Shown here piece by piece: positions 4,254-5,617 of a stretch of 5,617 nucleotides of DNA. The notes under the pieces are model-generated. The model had not been told where the DNA came from. It saw nothing but the letters and a program-made list of their open reading frames with translations, and searched no databases. Position 1 is the stretch's first letter. Each line of letters opens with the position of its first letter. Origin of the DNA: Anaerolineales bacterium (GTDB taxonomy: Bacteria > Chloroflexota > Anaerolineae > Anaerolineales > DRMV01); assembly GCA_015484985.1 (NCBI GenBank), contig WFUL01000268.1, positions 1-5,617 on the forward strand, written 5' to 3'. Both the position numbers and the translations under genes were made by a program.

Positions 4254-5428
4254 AACATCCGCAAACCCGTTTCCAGGCGAGCGATGACTAGCCGCTGGAT
4301 TTCGCTGGTACCTTCGTAGATTTCCGTGATTTTGGCATCCCGGAAATAGCGCTCAATGGGAAGTTCTTTGGAATAGCCCATGCCACCATGAATCTGCACC
4401 GCGGCCCAGGCGCAGAACATGGCCGTTTCCGAGGCGAAGAGTTTAGCCATGGAAGCCTCCAGTGTATACCGTTCGCCGGTCTTCTTGGCCCGTTCTTTGG
4501 CCAGGGCGGCGTTGTACGTCAGGGATCGGGCGGCCTCAATGCGCATCTTCATATCGGCAATCTTGAAACCCGTACCCTGAAATTCGCCGATGGGTCTGCC
4601 AAAGGCCTGGCGTTCCTGCACGTACTGACGGCTGGCCTCGTACGCGGCCTCGGCGATGCCCAGGGCCTGGGCGGCGATACCGATGCGTCCGGCATCCAGC
4701 ACAGCCATGGCGATTTTGAAACCTTCACCTTCCTCACCCAGCCGGTTCTCCACTGGGACCTCCAGGTTGTCAAAGGAAATCTCTGCGGTGGCCGAAGCCC
4801 GAATGCCCAGTTTTTCCTCCTGCTTTCCCCGTACCAGGCCCGGCCACTGCCCTTCGACGATGAAGGCCGTGATGCCCCGGTGGCCCCTTTCGGGGTCCGT
4901 CATGGCAAACACAATGAAGTAATCCGCCACAGTGGCGTTGGTAATCCAGGACTTACGCCCATTGAGGACGTAAATGTCCCCTTCACGGACCGCTCGGGTA
5001 CGCATGTTGGCCGCGTCCGAACCCGATGAGGGTTCGGTCAGGGCATAAGCGCCGATGGCCTGTCCCGAAGCCACGGGCACCACATACTTGCGCTTCTGTT
5101 CTTCGGTGCCGAAGGTCATGATGGCATGGTTGAACAGCGAGTTGTTCACGGACATAATGGTGCCATGGGCCGCGTCCACCTTGGAAATCTCCTCCAGGGC
5201 CAAGACGTAGGCCAGGGCGTCCATCCCCGCACCGCCGTACTCTTCAGGCACCTCGATGCCCATGAAGCCCATTTCACCCATCTTACGCACGGTTTCCAGG
5301 GGGAAACGCTCTTCTTTGTCGAACTGCGCCGCAGCTGGCGCGATGACCTCCTGGGCGAACTCCCGAGCCGCATCTCGAATCATGCGGTGCTCCTCGGACA
5401 GCAAGTGTTCAAAGGCAAGGCGGGCCAT
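4250..5428 (-). CDS. Acyl-CoA dehydrogenase (short-chain / butyryl-CoA type)
   Basis: The 392-residue flavoprotein is of usual family length. It opens with the typical helical domain 'LLSEEHRMIRDAAREFAQEVIAP'. It has FAD-binding signature ALTEPSSGSDAAN (residues 129-141) with WITN downstream, substrate-side 'LDAGRIGIAAQALGIA', and signature two starting QIHGGMGY (345-352). The catalytic base Glu is in YEGTSEIQ (E372), the position used by short-chain enzymes. It would convert a short acyl-CoA to the trans-2-enoyl-CoA, passing electrons to an electron-transfer flavoprotein, in the cytosol. I prefer the ATG at 5428 because GGAGG (5440-5436 on this strand) lies seven bases ahead. The in-frame ATG at 5443 would add MGGLH and has no such site, since the GGAGG overlaps its own codons. 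It is the first gene of a two-gene operon with the DNA methyltransferase. Confidence 0.95.
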   Translation of the reverse strand: MARLAFEHLLSEEHRMIRDAAREFAQEVIAPAAAQFDKEERFPLETVRKMGEMGFMGIEVPEEYGGAGMDALAYVLALEEISKVDAAHGTIMSVNNSLFNHAIMTFGTEEQKRKYVVPVASGQAIGAYALTEPSSGSDAANMRTRAVREGDIYVLNGRKSWITNATVADYFIVFAMTDPERGHRGITAFIVEGQWPGLVRGKQEEKLGIRASATAEISFDNLEVPVENRLGEEGEGFKIAMAVLDAGRIGIAAQALGIAEAAYEASRQYVQERQAFGRPIGEFQGTGFKIADMKMRIEAARSLTYNAALAKERAKKTGERYTLEASMAKLFASETAMFCAWAAVQIHGGMGYSKELPIERYFRDAKITEIYEGTSEIQRLVIARLETGLRML

Positions 5429-5481
5429 ATGCAAGCCTCCCATTCAAGGATGAGGGTGGTCACCAGGGTGTGTTCGTCCAA

Positions 5482-5487
5482 AGTATA
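5482..5487 (-). promoter_or_regulatory. Possible -10 box for the acyl-CoA dehydrogenase operon
   Basis: On the minus strand this reads TATACT, about 55 bases upstream of the preferred start. The nearest -35-like hexamer, TTGAAC (5506-5501), is 13 bases away, which is too close, so the promoter would be non-canonical or activator-dependent. The tandem TTCAAGG copies next to it (5495-5508 on the plus strand) may bind a regulator. Confidence 0.3.
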
Positions 5488-5494
5488 CCCTACC

Positions 5495-5508
5495 TTCAAG
5501 GTTCAAGG
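5495..5508. promoter_or_regulatory. Tandem TTCAAGG heptamers, possible operator
   Basis: TTCAAGG occurs twice back to back (5495-5501, 5502-5508), just upstream of the putative -10 of the acyl-CoA dehydrogenase, and a third time at 5443-5449 beside the start codon. Three copies in 66 bases around one promoter could be regulator sites. The motif is short and the reading is tentative. Confidence 0.2.
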
Positions 5509-5534
5509 CGGATATCGGATTGTAGGGGTGCACT

Positions 5535-5617
5535 CAAAAGTTACCGAAGTGGGAGAAAAGGTGGTGCCGCTTTGGAAAGCCCCCCAGCGTTTCGTACGGG
5601 TCTGTCTGGGTCCGGGA
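5535..5617 (-). repeat. Dispersed repeat, copy D (runs off the window)
   Basis: On the minus strand it carries CGAAACGCTGGGGG (5594-5581) and TTTCCAAAG (5578-5570) as in copy A, then CACCACCTTTT (5566-5556) and AACTTTTG (5542-5535) as in copy C. Its outer end, CCCAGACAG (5610-5602), is a diverged version of CCCGGTCAG. It lies upstream of the acyl-CoA dehydrogenase and is cut by the window edge. Confidence 0.7.

Noticed and set aside
4388..5029. 213-codon plus-strand frame opposite the acyl-CoA dehydrogenase
   Set aside because: It is complementary to a strongly conserved enzyme with all signatures intact and shows no motif of its own.
1..5617. CRISPR array, tRNA, rRNA or known riboswitch
   Set aside because: No regularly spaced direct repeats, no cloverleaf and no conserved riboswitch core were found on either strand by eye; the dispersed repeats are too irregular in spacing for CRISPR.

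Overview
This is a GC-rich bacterial segment with clear Shine-Dalgarno signals and GTG starts. The gene mix (SCCPDH-type reductase, arrestin-like protein, short-chain acyl-CoA dehydrogenase, small beta-class DNA methyltransferase) would suit a Chloroflexota-like or other thermophilic soil or sediment bacterium. That placement is a guess, because nothing in the window is taxonomically diagnostic.

Layout. Bases 1-932 hold no intact gene, apart from a possible gene tail ending at 85. This gap instead contains what I read as the decayed left part of an IS110-family insertion sequence (about 268-594). Its parts follow the order known for IS110 elements: a left end with a CT core, a TATGAT -10 box, two consecutive stem-loops each with a large internal loop (284-355 and 361-430, the shape of a bridge RNA), a Shine-Dalgarno sequence, and a broken recombinase start at 458 with the RuvC-like 'IGVDIA' motif. 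The rest of the gap (600-932) holds several hairpins, a second copy of a dispersed repeat and a TATAAT box ahead of the next gene.

Three intact-looking transcription units follow. On the plus strand lie a saccharopine-dehydrogenase-like NAD(P)-binding protein (933-2018) and an arrestin-like two-domain protein (2148-3083, GTG start with a perfect Shine-Dalgarno that could be sequestered). On the minus strand lies a two-gene operon: acyl-CoA dehydrogenase (5428-4250), whose stop codon overlaps by GTGA the start of a DPPF-type DNA methyltransferase (4253-3279). The plus and minus units converge on the 3084-3278 gap.

A repeat family (copies A 544-594, B 772-826, C 3187-3265, D 5535-5617 on the minus strand) occupies every intergenic region except 2019-2147. 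Three copies share the 9-mer CCCGGTCAG. In copy A the repeat, read in frame, looks like the second part of an IS110 recombinase N-terminus, so the family may be relics of that element; a REP-like intergenic repeat is the alternative. The main result is internal consistency. In the proposed bridge RNA the right side of the second loop is complementary to the left end of the element, and the left side of the first loop matches the flank, both registered on the same CT core. The first loop's right side also predicts a CTCAAC flank, which occurs once next to repeat C.
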